The notes under the pieces: generated by a model | What the model was told of the DNA's origin: nothing | The model's input: only the letters and a program-made list of their open reading frames with translations | Database searches by the model: none | Position numbers and translations under genes: made by a program | From: Nitrolancea sp040255925 | Lineage (GTDB): Bacteria; Chloroflexota; Chloroflexia; Thermomicrobiales; Thermomicrobiaceae | Length of the DNA stretch: 20,914 nucleotides | NCBI GenBank assembly: GCA_040255925.1 | Contig: JBDZVX010000036.1 | Span: forward strand, 1 to 20,914 | Direction: 5' to 3' | Part shown: piece after piece, positions 7,694 through 14,002 of the stretch | Layout: each line of letters opens with the position of its first letter | Position numbering within the stretch: position 1 is the stretch's first letter

Positions 7694-7795
7694 TTACGGG
7701 ATGAAGACCATGTAGACAATTCCCATGACAATCGCCGTGATGACGAGCGCGATTGCCAGATTTACGATTCCGGGAAGACCGTTCTGTCCCTCCAT
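7694..7795 (-). CDS. 33-residue single-pass membrane protein
   Basis: This very short gene encodes MEGQNGLPGI, then a continuous hydrophobic stretch from VNLAIALVITAIVMG to IVYMVF, ending IP. A single transmembrane helix of about 20-22 residues fills most of the protein, with a short polar N-terminus and almost no C-terminal tail. An excellent ribosome site (AAGGAG) lies six bases before the ATG, which is what makes the call convincing. The size is reminiscent of small membrane-bound regulators or of accessory subunits of larger membrane complexes, but no family is recognised and no partner gene is adjacent. Conservation in related genomes would decide whether it is real. Confidence 0.65.
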   Translation of the reverse strand: MEGQNGLPGIVNLAIALVITAIVMGIVYMVFIP

Positions 7796-8080
7796 GTCAA
7801 GCTCCTTCACGCCATAGTCGCGAACTACCACACCGGTTGCGGCATGCGCCACCGTTCCCCGCCAGCCAGCCGCAGGGTGTGACTATCCTACACGTATCAC
7901 GGCATTCTTACTAGAGTCCGGAGAGGATTGCAAGGCCATTTCTTGGATTGAGAAGCAAATGGCGGGGCGGTACCGGTCTTCGTCGTTCGGCATTGAGATT
8001 TCCGTCGGCGGGGAGATCCGTACGGCAACCACCTTGTAGTCCATTCGTTATAATTTTCGTGCCAAAGATCTAGACTGACC
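7796..8080. other. Gene-free spacer with a consensus -10 element
   Basis: No gene is supported here. It contains a perfect TATAAT at 8049-8054 pointing toward the plus-strand gene at 8081, but no matching -35 at the usual distance. Confidence 0.45.
8049..8054 (+). promoter_or_regulatory. Consensus -10 box before the gene at 8081
   Basis: TATAAT occurs 27 bases before the GTG start, which would give a leader of about 20 bases. The sequence 17 bases upstream (CAACCA) is not a -35, and no TG extension is present. A chance match in AT-rich spacer cannot be excluded. Confidence 0.35.
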
Positions 8081-8557
8081 GTGATTAATTTGTGCAACGG
8101 GGATACCGTCCGGTTCAGTGGTACCCTTCACCATGTACTCCGGAAAACGGCTGGTCCGCGGGGCTCCCGGATCACGATGGGCGGCAACACGCGGGACGTG
8201 AGCGGGCTTGACGCAAAGGTGAGCCAGTACCGGCTGGCGCGGGCTAATGATTTCATCATCTTCAAGCCGGGGAGTCGAAGCCAGTTCATCGTGACCGAAG
8301 ATGCACTGGTACTGGTCCAGGGAGCGGGGCCGGATTTCCTGCTTTACCTTACGTTGTGGATCACGGTTGGCGAGGATGAAAAGCTCGTGGTGATAGTCGA
8401 CAGGCCGAGTGGGGGTTGCCGGGATGTATCCGCTACGCCATCGAGCGGAGAGCTTCCGCTTGAGGCGGCGGACGGCTGCATTCGGACAAGGCTAAAAGAG
8501 AATCCGCCCAGGAATCCGGGCGGATCTGTTCATTGCTTGATGCGGTCGAGAGGTTAG
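8081..8557 (+). CDS. Conserved hypothetical beta-rich protein, possibly truncated
   Basis: The first ~110 residues (LCNGDTVRFSGTLHHVLRKTAG... VSGLDAKVSQYRLARAN... FIVTEDALVLVQGAGPDFLLYLTLWITVGEDEKLVVIVDR) follow the pattern of small secreted bacterial proteins with a CNGD-V-FSGTLH opening, a 'sG-xxxYxx' middle strand, a GxGPxxxf turn and a terminal cysteine (GGCR). Their function is unknown to me. Those relatives normally carry a signal peptide, which is absent here, and this one has about 50 extra low-complexity residues after the terminal cysteine that run through the terminator of the opposite gene. No ribosome site precedes the GTG. It may be a degraded gene with lost ends; the fold assignment is from memory of the pattern, not from a search. 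Confidence 0.45.
   Translation: MINLCNGDTVRFSGTLHHVLRKTAGPRGSRITMGGNTRDVSGLDAKVSQYRLARANDFIIFKPGSRSQFIVTEDALVLVQGAGPDFLLYLTLWITVGEDEKLVVIVDRPSGGCRDVSATPSSGELPLEAADGCIRTRLKENPPRNPGGSVHCLMRSRG
8502..8525 (-). terminator. Rho-independent terminator of the PRC-barrel-like gene
   Basis: An 8-bp perfect stem (ATCCGCCC / GGGCGGAT) with an 8-base loop is followed, in the minus-strand direction, by TCTCTTTTAG. It lies about 30 bases after the stop codon of the minus-strand gene and inside the 3' tail of the plus-strand frame. Confidence 0.75.
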
Positions 8558-8940
8558 GCCTTGGCTGGTGCCCCGTGTTCCTCGACGGCGGGCTCAGTGA
8601 CCGGCTTCTCAAGGTACGCCGGGCGCTGGTCCCAGCCCATCCGGTGAATGACGCGCCGATCGACACTCGTGCTTACCTGGTTGCCCCAGACATTCACGTA
8701 CTGCAGCGGAATGTAGAGCTCTTTCCCCAGTCCGAACCAACCGGTCCGGACTACCACCGCGAATGCCCGGTCGCCGGGTGCGCGGAGGACGCCACCAACA
8801 CTCCCGATCCGATGGCCCTGGACGTTGTAGACGGCCATCCCGCGATGAATCCGGCTTAGAGTTTCCTCTTGCTGGGCATGGGTAACTTCCGACGGATTTA
8901 CCCCGCTGGAGCCAAATCCCCACCCTACCGACGTCGTCAT
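8554..8940 (-). CDS. PRC-barrel-like / DUF2171-type protein
   Basis: The central part of this 128-residue protein (GMAVYNVQGHRIGSVGGVLRAP...FAVVVRTGWFGLGKELYIPLQYVNVWGNQVST) reads as a PRC-barrel: a strand with 'vyd.dGhkIGsV', a loop, then the 'lyIPl..V' strand and 'v.l.v'. Such domains occur in RNA-processing and photosynthetic-reaction-centre proteins and in many small stress-associated proteins. The flanking tails are polar and probably disordered. ATG 8940 is supported by an excellent AAAGGAG eight bases upstream. It converges on the plus-strand gene at 8081 with a four-base overlap. A likely operator-containing promoter lies upstream near 8989-9016. Cytoplasmic; function unknown. Confidence 0.75.
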   Translation of the reverse strand: MTTSVGWGFGSSGVNPSEVTHAQQEETLSRIHRGMAVYNVQGHRIGSVGGVLRAPGDRAFAVVVRTGWFGLGKELYIPLQYVNVWGNQVSTSVDRRVIHRMGWDQRPAYLEKPVTEPAVEEHGAPAKA

Positions 8941-8988
8941 CGCTCATGCTCCTTTCGCGTCGCCGATACAGACCGACGCTATGTGTGC

Positions 8989-9016
8989 GTGACATAAGTA
9001 TGCCACATTCTGTCAA
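8989..9016 (-). promoter_or_regulatory. Promoter/operator region of the PRC-barrel-like gene
   Basis: On the minus strand a perfect TTGACA (9011-9016) is followed by an 18-base imperfect palindrome GTGGCATACTTATGTCAC (8989-9006), in which 14 of 18 positions are symmetric. The palindrome covers the place where a -10 would lie, although the TTGACA-to-TATGTC spacing is only 14, shorter than standard. This looks like an operator, but the regulator is unknown. Confidence 0.4.
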
Positions 9017-9233
9017 CTTAATCACTGCCATGAGCGAGTGTAAGGGATATTACCGTCCATGGATGGATTAGCTCATGGGACGATTACTGGAACGAGACGA
9101 ATTTCGAGGGCACAGTGTGCATGTGGAGCAGCCGGTACCGCCGTCACGATCCTCGACGGACGCGCCGCGCATCAAGTATTTCACGATATCGGGAAGCACC
9201 GGCGTCGATCAACCATGCGCCCGGCGCTGGAGA

Positions 9234-9494
9234 CTAATAGAGCTGGTTCCACTCTTTTATGGACATCTCGCTGAAGATACCGGCCTGGGAGAAGGGATCT
9301 GCCGCGATCAATGCGCTGAGCTCATCCTCGGACCCGGCTTCGTAAATAATCAACGCGCCTGTCTGATCCTTGAACCGGCCGGCTGACAGAAGGTTCCCCC
9401 GCTCTTTGAGCTTGGCGAGATACTGCCGGTGGGCCGGCGTGACCTCGGGCATCCGATCGTGATTCTGGTACTGGATCACGGCAACGTACTTCAT
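9234..9494 (-). CDS. YCII-family protein
   Basis: This 86-residue protein (MKYVAVIQYQNHDRMPEVTPAHRQYLAKLKERGNLLSAGRF...GALIIYEAGSEDELSALIAADPFSQAGIFSEMSIKEWNQLY) is a compact ferredoxin-like YCII domain. It has the characteristic R/HxxYL helix, the G-x-L-x-x-AG-F/P strand, an 'iiea.s.eea..l...DPf..agl' segment and a C-terminal W. Members are small dimers of uncertain enzymology, related to dehydrochlorinases and muconolactone isomerase-like folds; a histidine (H23) and an aspartate (DPF) are the usual candidate catalytic pair. ATG 9494 has AAGGGG six bases upstream; GTG 9497 is an in-frame alternative. It is monocistronic. Confidence 0.9.
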   Translation of the reverse strand: MKYVAVIQYQNHDRMPEVTPAHRQYLAKLKERGNLLSAGRFKDQTGALIIYEAGSEDELSALIAADPFSQAGIFSEMSIKEWNQLY

Positions 9495-9856
9495 CACAGT
9501 CCCCTTCCCTTATACCACCGTCGTCCGGGCGCGCCGGTACGTTCGGCTATCGCGGTTGACCACCGGTAGAACTGGCCTTCATGAGTTTGGCCGGATGGTC
9601 CACACATTGCAAGGCATACGATCGTGTGCATTAATCCGGCGTGCTGATTCAACACACTCACGCTGGAACGCGCGTTGGGAGTACCGCAATCGGCCATCGG
9701 CCCAAGGCGCGGCATTCTGAACGTCCGAGCTGGTTGGAGTCCCGTTCGGCGGAACGGCGCTACGCGGATCTCGGTCGAAGCCGCCAATTATGCGAAGGCG
9801 GAATACCGGCTAACAGGAAGAAGAGGGCCGCCGGACGCGAGAACAGGAAGGTTGCG
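9495..9856. other. Divergent spacer between the YCII and methyltransferase genes
   Basis: No gene is supported. The plus-strand frame open from 9641 joins the methyltransferase, but its first 72 residues are rich in Arg, His and Ser, look like non-coding translation, and lack a ribosome site. The spacer carries the palindrome described at 9607-9635. Confidence 0.55.
9607..9635 (+). promoter_or_regulatory. Possible promoter with a palindromic operator in its spacer
   Basis: TTGCAA and ATTAAT are 17 bases apart. The spacer contains the near-perfect palindrome GCATACGATCGTGTGC (14 of 16 positions symmetric, 9614-9629). Each promoter box matches only four of six consensus bases, so the palindrome is the stronger signal. 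It would drive the methyltransferase with a leader of about 215 bases. Confidence 0.3.
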
Positions 9857-10969
9857 ATGGCGAAGGCAGGAGCAGCAGACCTGACAGAGGGGGAATCCCA
9901 GCAACGAGACGCGCTCGTTGGGCGGCTCTTCGAAGCAATGCTCGGCTCCCAGGATCTTCTGACGACCTATCTCGGGGATAGGCTCGGCCTCTACCGGGCG
10001 CTGGCCGAACAGGGGCCAGCGACATCGGGGGAACTTGCGGCGCGCACCGGTACGCACGAGCGGTATATACGTGAATGGCTCGAACAGCAAGCCGTTACCG
10101 CCATCCTCGCGGTAGACGATGCCGGTATGGAACCGGCGGCTCGCCGGTACTCGCTTCCGGCCGGGCATGCCGAAGTCCTGCTGGATATTGACAGCTTGAA
10201 CTATCTGGCCTATATCAGCCGGTTTCCGGTCGCCCTTTCCCGGGCGATACCCGGTATCCTGAACGCATTCCGGACCGGTGGCGGCGTATCGTGGGAGGAA
10301 TTCGGGCCGGACGCACGCGAGGGGCAGGCCGAACAGAACCGGCCCATTTTCCGCCACCTGCTGGGTACTACGTGGCTGCCGGCAATCCCCGACCTTGACG
10401 CACGGCTCCACACTCACCCGCCGGCACGGGTGGCCGATATCGCCTGCGGCGCGGGTTGGTCTAGCATTGCCATCGCGGAAGCCTACCCGGAGGTGCAGGT
10501 GGACGGCTTCGATCTGGACGAGGCGTCGATTATCATGGCACGGTCGAATGCCGCTGAATTCGGGCTTGGTGAGCGGGTGACCTTCCACGTTCGCGATGCC
10601 ACCGACCCGACACGTACCGGCCGCTACGATCTGATGATCATCTGCGAGGCGCTCCACGATCTTTCCCAGCCGGTAGAGGTTCTGCGTGGCATGCACGCGC
10701 GGCTCGCCGAAGGCGGCACCGTGCTGGTGGTGGACGAGCGGGTCGCGGAGCAATTCACGGCTCCAGGCGACAAGTTGGAGCGGCTGTACTACGGTTTCAG
10801 CGTCCTGTGCTGTCTGCCGGCCGGAATGGCGGAATCACCATCCGCGGCGACGGGAACCGTGATGCGCCCAGCGACGCTCCGGCGCTATGCCCGCGACGCC
10901 GGCTTTCAGGATATCGAGATCCTTCCGATCGAACATGACTTCTTCCGGATCTACCGGCTGATCGTATGA
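9857..10969 (+). CDS. Winged-helix plus class I methyltransferase (Rv2258c-like)
   Basis: The 370-residue protein pairs an N-terminal winged helix, used for dimerisation in this type of enzyme (LYRALAEQGPATSGELAARTGTHERYIREWLEQQ, about residues 45-79), with a C-terminal Rossmann core. SAM-binding motif I is VADIACGAGWSSIAIAEAYP (192-211), then VDGFDLDEASI, a VRDATDP segment, LMIICEALHDLSQPVEVLRGM and LAEGGTVLVVDERV. This architecture is shared with the mycobacterial Rv2258c group and with small-molecule O-methyltransferases. The substrate is unknown. ATG 9857 has AGGAAGG just upstream, so the longer open frame from 9641 is rejected. It is monocistronic and followed by hairpins at 10999-11027. 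Confidence 0.9.
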   Translation: MAKAGAADLTEGESQQRDALVGRLFEAMLGSQDLLTTYLGDRLGLYRALAEQGPATSGELAARTGTHERYIREWLEQQAVTAILAVDDAGMEPAARRYSLPAGHAEVLLDIDSLNYLAYISRFPVALSRAIPGILNAFRTGGGVSWEEFGPDAREGQAEQNRPIFRHLLGTTWLPAIPDLDARLHTHPPARVADIACGAGWSSIAIAEAYPEVQVDGFDLDEASIIMARSNAAEFGLGERVTFHVRDATDPTRTGRYDLMIICEALHDLSQPVEVLRGMHARLAEGGTVLVVDERVAEQFTAPGDKLERLYYGFSVLCCLPAGMAESPSAATGTVMRPATLRRYARDAGFQDIEILPIEHDFFRIYRLIV

Positions 10970-10998
10970 TTCGGTTCGGCACCTGACCGTGCCCATCG

Positions 10999-11027
10999 CG
11001 TGAGGCGTCAGCGATCGCCGCCTCACG
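10999..11027 (+). terminator. Hairpin downstream of the methyltransferase
   Basis: CGTGAGGCG and CGCCTCACG form a perfect 9-bp stem with an 11-base loop that itself contains GCGATCGC. It begins 29 bases after the stop. No T-run follows (TGTCTACGCC), so termination may be Rho-dependent or absent. Confidence 0.45.
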
Positions 11028-11106
11028 TGTCTACGCCTTCCGAATGCCTCCCTCCACGTCTAACCCCTACTTCAAGATTGACCGTGGCGGCGATCGCTGA
11101 CGCCTC
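11002..11106. repeat. 21-bp perfect inverted repeat with a 63-base spacer
   Basis: Arms at 11002-11022 and 11086-11106 are exact reverse complements over 21 bases, each with a central GCGATCGC. The left arm also contains the loop and half the stem of the 10999-11027 hairpin, so the two foldings exclude each other. It could be the ends of a small MITE-like element or an attenuator-like structure; there is no coding content between the arms. Confidence 0.7.
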
Positions 11107-11217
11107 GAATCGCATGAAGGCCCCATGACTCACACGACACCGGAGAGGTAAAGCACTTGGATATGGAGCCCCGCCGGCTTTCCTTACCCAGCCGAGCGCT
11201 AATGCCCGGTCAGCCGC

Positions 11218-11246
11218 TTGACAGCCAGAACTTACCTGAGTATAGT
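11218..11246 (+). promoter_or_regulatory. Strong promoter of the YceI gene
   Basis: A consensus TTGACA (11218-11223) is followed, after exactly 17 bases, by TATAGT (11241-11246). The start codon is about 65 bases downstream of the predicted transcription start. The spacer contains CTTACctgagTATAG, which resembles a sequence in the same place of the HxlR-gene promoter. Confidence 0.75.
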
Positions 11247-11318
11247 ATGTAATCATAAATTAGTGATGGCCGTAGGCCGGTTGGGGAACCGGTGTGAAGG
11301 CGGAAAGAGGAGAATGCT

Positions 11319-11867
11319 ATGAGCGCCACCGAAGCAGCCGTTGGCACCTGGACGATAGATGCGACCCATTCCATCGCCGAGTTCGCCGTCAAGCACATGA
11401 TGGTCTCTACCGTCAAGGGCCGCTTTGGCTCACTCGAAGGAACCATTACCTTCAACGAGGCTGACCCGTCCGAGTCGTCGGTGGCCGCGACCATCGACGT
11501 CGCCAGCATCGACACCAAGGACCCGAACCGAGAGGCCCATTTGCGTTCGGATGATTTCTTCAACGCCGAGCAGTTCCCGGCGATTACCTTCCGGTCGAAG
11601 CGCGTGGAGGTGGAGGATGCCGAAAACTGGCGCGTGATCGGCGACCTAACGATCCGGGACGTCACACGGGAGGTCGTGCTGGATACCGAATACCTTGGGC
11701 AGATCCAGGACTGGGAAGGCAAGCAGCGGGCTGGGTTCACCGCCGAGACGCGGCTCAGCCGCAAGGAGTTCGGGCTCAAGTGGAATGCGGCGCTAGAGAG
11801 CGGCGGAGTTGTCGTTGGGGATCAGGTCCGGGTGACGCTACATATTGAGGCGATCCGCCAGGATTGA
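11319..11867 (+). CDS. YceI-family lipid-binding-like protein (cytoplasmic)
   Basis: The 182-residue protein is a full YceI lipocalin-like barrel, a family that binds polyisoprenoid chains or similar amphiphiles. Signatures are TWTIDATHSIAEFAVKHMMVSTVKGRFGSLEGTI at the N-terminus, the VAATIDVASIDTKDPNREAHLRSDDFFNAEQFPAITFRSK core, GDLTIRDVTREVVLD, and the C-terminal RAGFTAETRLSRKEFGLKWN. There is no signal peptide, so it should be cytoplasmic, unlike E. coli YceI. ATG 11319 has AAAGAGGAG six bases upstream. It is followed after 60 bases by an FMN reductase in the same direction and is likely co-transcribed with it. A strong promoter lies at 11218-11246. Confidence 0.95.
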   Translation: MSATEAAVGTWTIDATHSIAEFAVKHMMVSTVKGRFGSLEGTITFNEADPSESSVAATIDVASIDTKDPNREAHLRSDDFFNAEQFPAITFRSKRVEVEDAENWRVIGDLTIRDVTREVVLDTEYLGQIQDWEGKQRAGFTAETRLSRKEFGLKWNAALESGGVVVGDQVRVTLHIEAIRQD

Positions 11868-11927
11868 AGCGCGAAGCAATGATGGACCGGCGAGCTGGGC
11901 GGGACGGGATGGAAGAGGAACGACGCG

Positions 11928-12554
11928 ATGAGCGACACGCAACCCATTACGCGGACGCGGACTATTGACACCGGCGTGAGCAATCGCCGGTTCCAGATCC
12001 TCGCCATGCCCGGCAGCCTCCGGCGACAGTGGTACAATCGCGGGCTGCTTGAAGCGGCCCGGCAATTGGCGCCGGTTGGGGTCGAGATTCAAATTACTGA
12101 TCTCGCTGAGATCCCGCATTTCAACAGCGATGTCGAGGGGCAGGGCGATCCGGCACCGGTTATACGGCTTAAGGAGCAGATCCGGCTGGCGGATGCCCTG
12201 CTGACCGCGACACCGGAGTACAACGCCTCGATTCCCGGCGTGCTGAAGGATGCGCTTGATTGGGCGTCACGCCAACCAGCAGAAAGTGTGCTCCGGGGCA
12301 AGCCGGTTGCGATCATCAGCGCGGCGCCGGGACGGTTCGGGGCGATACGCGGTCAGCGTGCGCTCCGGCAGATCCTGGAACATACGGGGGCTCAGGTGTT
12401 GGTGGCCCCGGAAGTGCTGGTAGCGCGGGCAGGTGAGTTGTTCGACGAGGCCGGCATGCTTCAGGATGCGGAGACGCGAGAGCGAATTCGCTCGCTGGTT
12501 GAGGCGCTGGTGACGTGGAGCCGGAGCCACCAGACCGAGCTCGTAGCGGCGTAA
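11928..12554 (+). CDS. NAD(P)H-dependent FMN reductase / quinone reductase
   Basis: This 208-residue flavodoxin-fold protein belongs to the NADPH-dependent FMN reductase family, which includes chromate and quinone reductases. The FMN-phosphate loop is seen as MPGSLRRQWYNRGLLEAA (normally GSLRxxSxN; here a tryptophan replaces the serine). The isoalloxazine loop is TATPEYNASIPGVLKDALDWASR, followed by KPVAIISAAPGRFGAIRGQRALRQIL. About 25 extra residues precede the usual start (MSDTQPITRTRTIDTGVSNR), so a later start is possible, but GGAAGAGGAA lies upstream of ATG 11928. It probably forms an operon with YceI and reduces flavins, quinones or similar oxidants two electrons at a time. Confidence 0.93.
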   Translation: MSDTQPITRTRTIDTGVSNRRFQILAMPGSLRRQWYNRGLLEAARQLAPVGVEIQITDLAEIPHFNSDVEGQGDPAPVIRLKEQIRLADALLTATPEYNASIPGVLKDALDWASRQPAESVLRGKPVAIISAAPGRFGAIRGQRALRQILEHTGAQVLVAPEVLVARAGELFDEAGMLQDAETRERIRSLVEALVTWSRSHQTELVAA

Positions 12555-12555
12555 A

Positions 12556-12592
12556 GGGGGCCTGGCACATCATGTGCCGGGCATAACCCCCC
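12556..12592 (+). terminator. Nested hairpin after the FMN reductase gene
   Basis: GGCACAT-C-ATGTGCC forms a tight inner stem extended by CCT/GGG, and an outer GGGGG (12556-12560) can pair with CCCCC further down. The hairpin starts immediately after the stop. There is no T-run, so it is a structure of moderate terminator likelihood. Confidence 0.5.
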
Positions 12593-12644
12593 TGATTACG
12601 GGTAGCCGAAGGCGTTATCGTTGCCGCGAGCTTGGCCGAACCCA

Positions 12645-12660
12645 GGTTTCACGTGAAACC
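12645..12660. other. parS-like ParB binding site 1
   Basis: GGTTTCACGTGAAACC is a perfect 16-bp palindrome. Its inner 14 bases (GTTTCACGTGAAAC) are identical to the bacterial chromosomal parS consensus TGTTTCACGTGAAACA; only the outermost pair differs. It lies in the 5' spacer of the VOC gene, once that gene is started at 12698. Confidence 0.88.
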
Positions 12661-12697
12661 AATGCCTGTACCCGGTGGAACGAAAGAGGAACTCGGA

Positions 12698-13216
12698 ATG
12701 ACGGAACCGGTGATCCATCCGAACGTACGAATCGGGCACGCTCACCTCAAGGTGGCAGACCTTGAGCAAGCGATTGCGTTTTACCGGGATGTGCTCGGGT
12801 TTAAGCTGATGGAGCGGTTTGGCAATCAGGCGGCCTTCCTGTCGGCCGGCGGCTATCACCATCATATCGGACTCAATACCTGGGAAAGCCGCGGTGGCAC
12901 GCCTCCGCCGCCAGGCCATACCGGCCTGTACCATATCGCCATCCTTTATCCGAATCGCCGCGAGTTGGCCCGCGCGCTCAAACGACTGTTCGACCACGGT
13001 GTGCCGATCACCGGCGCCTCCGACCACGGCGTCAGCGAGGCGATTTATCTGAATGATGTCGATGGCAACGGACTCGAACTCTATGCCGACCGGCCGCGTG
13101 AGGAATGGCCGATCCAAAATGGCCAGATCCGGATGTTCAGCCGGCCGCTTGACCTGGCCGGGCTGCTGGAGGAATTGGATCGGGGGCCAGTACCAACTCC
13201 GCCAGCCGGGGCTTGA
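12698..13216 (+). CDS. VOC-family protein (glyoxalase / extradiol dioxygenase fold)
   Basis: This 172-residue protein begins RIGHAHLKVADLEQAIAFYRDVLGFKLMER, the first metal-ligand strand and helix of the vicinal oxygen chelate fold. It then has FLSAGGYHHHIGLNTWESRGG, GLYHIAILYPNRRELARALKRLFDHGVPITGASDHGVSEAIYLNDVDGNGLELYADRPREEW. Candidate metal ligands are the histidines of GHAHLKV and LYHIAI and the glutamate of LELY. The pattern is that of CatE/catechol-2,3-dioxygenase-like proteins, which act on aromatic ring or quinone-like compounds; the substrate here is unknown. ATG 12698 has AAAGAGGAA six bases upstream. The frame stays open upstream to 12632 but that part encodes the parS site, so the shorter start is preferred. 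It converges on the HxlR gene. Confidence 0.93.
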   Translation: MTEPVIHPNVRIGHAHLKVADLEQAIAFYRDVLGFKLMERFGNQAAFLSAGGYHHHIGLNTWESRGGTPPPPGHTGLYHIAILYPNRRELARALKRLFDHGVPITGASDHGVSEAIYLNDVDGNGLELYADRPREEWPIQNGQIRMFSRPLDLAGLLEELDRGPVPTPPAGA

Positions 13217-13408
13217 GCGTCAGCAAGCGGGCGCTCATACGCTCACGTGGGATTTCCAAAACAACGCCAAGAATCGATCGTGGAACGCGGGGGGTTCCGG
13301 GCTGCGTCCCGGGGGTTGACGGCATCGGATCGCACAAAAACGCCGGAAGGATACACTTAACCGCACCGCGATCTTCTACCACGGCGCTCCAAGTCCATTA
13401 CGCGCAGG

Positions 13409-13765
13409 TTACCGGCGACCGTCATGTTCGGAAGGGACCAGCCATTCCCCAGCCCAAGCGCTGATCGTCGCGATGACGGTCTCAAGCGCCCGGCCCTTCT
13501 CGGTCAAACGATACTCAATCCGCACCGGCCGCTCCGGGATGACGGTCCGCTCGACGATCCCCTCTGCCTCCAGTTCCTTCAACCGTTCCGAGAGCATGCG
13601 GTCGCTGAGCCCTGGAATGGCCTCGGTCAGATCGCTGAACCGGGTCACGCCATTGAGGAGGGCTCGGAGGATCGCACCGGTCCATCGTCCACCAATCAAT
13701 TCAACGGCCCGGTGATATAAGGGGCAGAACGCCTCCGATGTGTGCGGTTCAGATTGAATCCCCAT
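13409..13765 (-). CDS. HxlR-family winged-helix transcriptional regulator
   Basis: The 118-residue protein is a compact winged helix: CPLYHRAVELIGGRWTGAILRALLNGVTRFSDLTEAIPGLSDRMLSERLKELEAEGIVERTVIPERPVRIEYRLTEKGRALE. The cysteine at residue 14, directly before the first helix, is the position used by redox- and electrophile-sensing members such as YodB. ATG 13765 has the strong ribosome site AAAGGAGG seven bases upstream. Members of this family usually repress neighbouring quinone or aldehyde detoxification genes. The nearby YceI, FMN reductase and VOC genes, on the opposite strand, are natural candidates for its targets (inference). Its promoter overlaps the divergent protease promoter. Confidence 0.94.
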   Translation of the reverse strand: MGIQSEPHTSEAFCPLYHRAVELIGGRWTGAILRALLNGVTRFSDLTEAIPGLSDRMLSERLKELEAEGIVERTVIPERPVRIEYRLTEKGRALETVIATISAWAGEWLVPSEHDGRR

Positions 13766-13783
13766 CCGTCAACCTCCTTTCTC

Positions 13784-13840
13784 TACCCTATTCTAATCTT
13801 CCGTAAGCTCCTTGACAACCATAACCATTAAGGGTAAAGT
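13784..13840. promoter_or_regulatory. Divergent promoters sharing their -35 bases
   Basis: Plus strand: TTGACA (13812-13817), 17 bases, TAAAGT (13835-13840), toward the HtrA-type protease. Minus strand: TTGTCA (complement of 13813-13818), 17 bases, TAGAAT, toward the HxlR gene. The two -35 boxes occupy almost the same bases, so polymerase binding on one strand would exclude the other. A regulator bound here could control both genes. Confidence 0.7.
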
Positions 13841-14002
13841 CATGTTTCACACCGATCCATGCAGCCCACGCTGCCGCGGAAGTTCGATGACTCGGATGGG
13901 CACAAGGCATATCAGCCGCTGCACCCGTCGGATGACCTCTCCCATTCCCCGAGGTGCCAACGATCGATTTCGGTGTAGAAACGATACCATGAGAGGACAG
14001 CG

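Larger units (their letters stand above)
10970..11217. other. Spacer carrying inverted repeats, no gene
   Basis: No coding sequence is supported between the methyltransferase stop and the YceI promoter. The stretch holds the short hairpin at 10999-11027 and the long-range inverted repeat at 11002-11106, both described separately. Confidence 0.6.

Noticed and set aside
9075..9386. 103-codon plus-strand frame
   Set aside because: Its second half is antisense to the YCII gene and its first half has no ribosome site or recognised sequence.
9641..9856. 72-residue N-terminal extension of the winged-helix methyltransferase
   Set aside because: No ribosome site, Arg/His/Ser-rich non-protein-like sequence, and a good site precedes ATG 9857.
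12632..12697. 22-residue N-terminal extension of the VOC protein
   Set aside because: It would translate the parS palindrome, and ATG 12698 has a proper ribosome site.
13217..13408. Hairpins between the convergent VOC and HxlR genes as terminators
   Set aside because: Stems (TGAGCGT/ACGCTCA and CCGGG/CCCGG) are short, and neither is followed by a T-run.
13843..13858. Third parS-like half-site (TGTTTCAC)
   Set aside because: Only one half matches; the other half lacks GTGAAACA.
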